Below, piece after piece: positions 63,712-64,000 of a DNA stretch of 64,000 nt. The position numbers and the translations under genes were made by a program. The stretch spans positions 62,001-126,000 of the forward strand of contig CAWJOC010000023.1 in NCBI GenBank assembly GCA_963844315.1. The letters run 5' to 3'. The notes under the pieces were generated by a model. The model was not told the DNA's origin. It made no database searches and was given only the letters and a program-made list of their open reading frames with translations. The first letter of the stretch is position 1, and each line of letters begins with the position of its first letter. This DNA comes from CAWAVN01 sp963844315. GTDB taxonomy: Bacteria > Planctomycetota > Planctomycetia > Planctomycetales > Planctomycetaceae.

Positions 63712-64000
63712 ATGCCCTTTGTCATTCCCCCACCTGTATTCGCCGACGCCGGGGCGGTTGTGGGGCTGTTGGTTTTGATATTCACCGTGGTGGGTTGGCT
63801 GGTGAATTTGGCCAATGCCCAAAACAATCCCCCCGCGCCGCCGCCTCAAAACCGTCCGCGTCCTCCGCGCCCAAATCCGAACGGGTGCAGAACGAAATCG
63901 ACATCTTCCTGCAAGAAGTCCGAGGGCAGAACGTCCCCAAAGAGGATGTGGTGCTCGAAGCCTTGCCGCCGCAGCCTTCCGCCGGACGGCTGAGACCCAT
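63712..64000 (+). CDS. Unknown membrane protein, partial and frame-broken
   Basis: Start ATG 63712 with a GGAGA site 9 nt upstream. It has one membrane helix (VVGLLVLIFTVVGWLVNLA) and a Pro-rich stretch. In the second frame, entered near 63865-63870, the sequence runs KSERVQNEIDIFLQEVRG and LEALPPQPSAGRLRP into the window edge. Genes after floA in planctomycetes often have this layout of one helix and a Pro-rich cytoplasmic part, but no function is known. Confidence 0.55.

Noticed and set aside
1..64000. CRISPR arrays, tRNA or rRNA genes, integrase or transposase genes
   Set aside because: None recognised by inspection; repeats here are palindromic and dispersed, not regularly spaced.

Overview
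The window looks like a chromosomal segment of a planctomycete. The evidence is a set of gene families typical of that phylum: DUF1573 and DUF1571 proteins, a secreted protein ending in YHS-like repeats, Flp-type short pilins, an ECF sigma factor paired with a long membrane anti-sigma protein, FloA with two NfeD proteins, and the HpnC/HpnD squalene pair. GC content is moderately high and convincing Shine-Dalgarno sites occur at only some genes. No rRNA, tRNA or CRISPR array was recognised. Placement below phylum is not attempted.

The centrepiece is one minus-strand gene run, 12640 down to 2476. It encodes a nearly complete ubiquitin-like conjugation system. In transcription order it holds a canonical UBC-type E2 with the HPN motif and a catalytic cysteine, an unknown two-part protein, a beta-grasp ubiquitin-like protein, a JAB/JAMM metalloprotease, an AAA+ unfoldase with an OB-like N-terminus, two tandem MoaD/ThiS-like ubiquitin-like proteins (one ending in Gly-Gly), a probable second and divergent E2-fold protein (Prok-E2_D/PRTRC-B-like), a second JAB protease, a ThiF/E1, a RING-like cysteine/histidine protein (candidate E3), and a second zinc-containing E1. 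Several junctions are 1-4 bp overlaps, so co-translation is likely. A small unknown gene (12870-13271), a candidate promoter and a divergent HTH regulator (13654-14880) lie just upstream.

The rest is mostly housekeeping. 1-2479 holds a purK remnant, a lipoprotein and a DUF1573 protein. 14.9-18.3 kb holds RidA, a LarA-type racemase and a sialate O-acetylesterase. 18.5-23.3 kb holds a Ser/Thr kinase with extracytoplasmic Ig-like domains, and Der. 23.4-28.2 kb holds a zinc-ribbon/trypsin/HEAT protein and hpnC-hpnD. 28.3-33.5 kb holds a YHS-type secreted protein, SppA, and an anti-sigma/sigma pair. 33.8-37.4 kb holds Lgt with an inserted TPR, PanC and DUF1571. 37.8-44.2 kb holds a hypothetical protein, ScpB, a NagB-like protein, a membrane protein and MutL. 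44.7-50 kb holds a DHDPS-family lyase, a Gfo/Idh/MocA oxidoreductase, a Na+/H+ antiporter and a JmjC-like oxygenase. 50-56.6 kb holds a structured minus-strand transcript with a 15-codon ORF, a pilin-like gene, a PIG-L deacetylase, NadA, a hydrolase, a PyrD-like protein and CorA. 56.7-64 kb holds an FHA/coiled-coil gene, two NfeD proteins, FloA and a partial gene.

Two properties run through the whole window. First, about twenty or more single-base frame breaks split otherwise intact genes, mostly in short homopolymers; uncorrected assembly indels are the likeliest cause, and such genes are annotated here across the break. Second, several families of dispersed palindromic repeats occupy the intergenic gaps.
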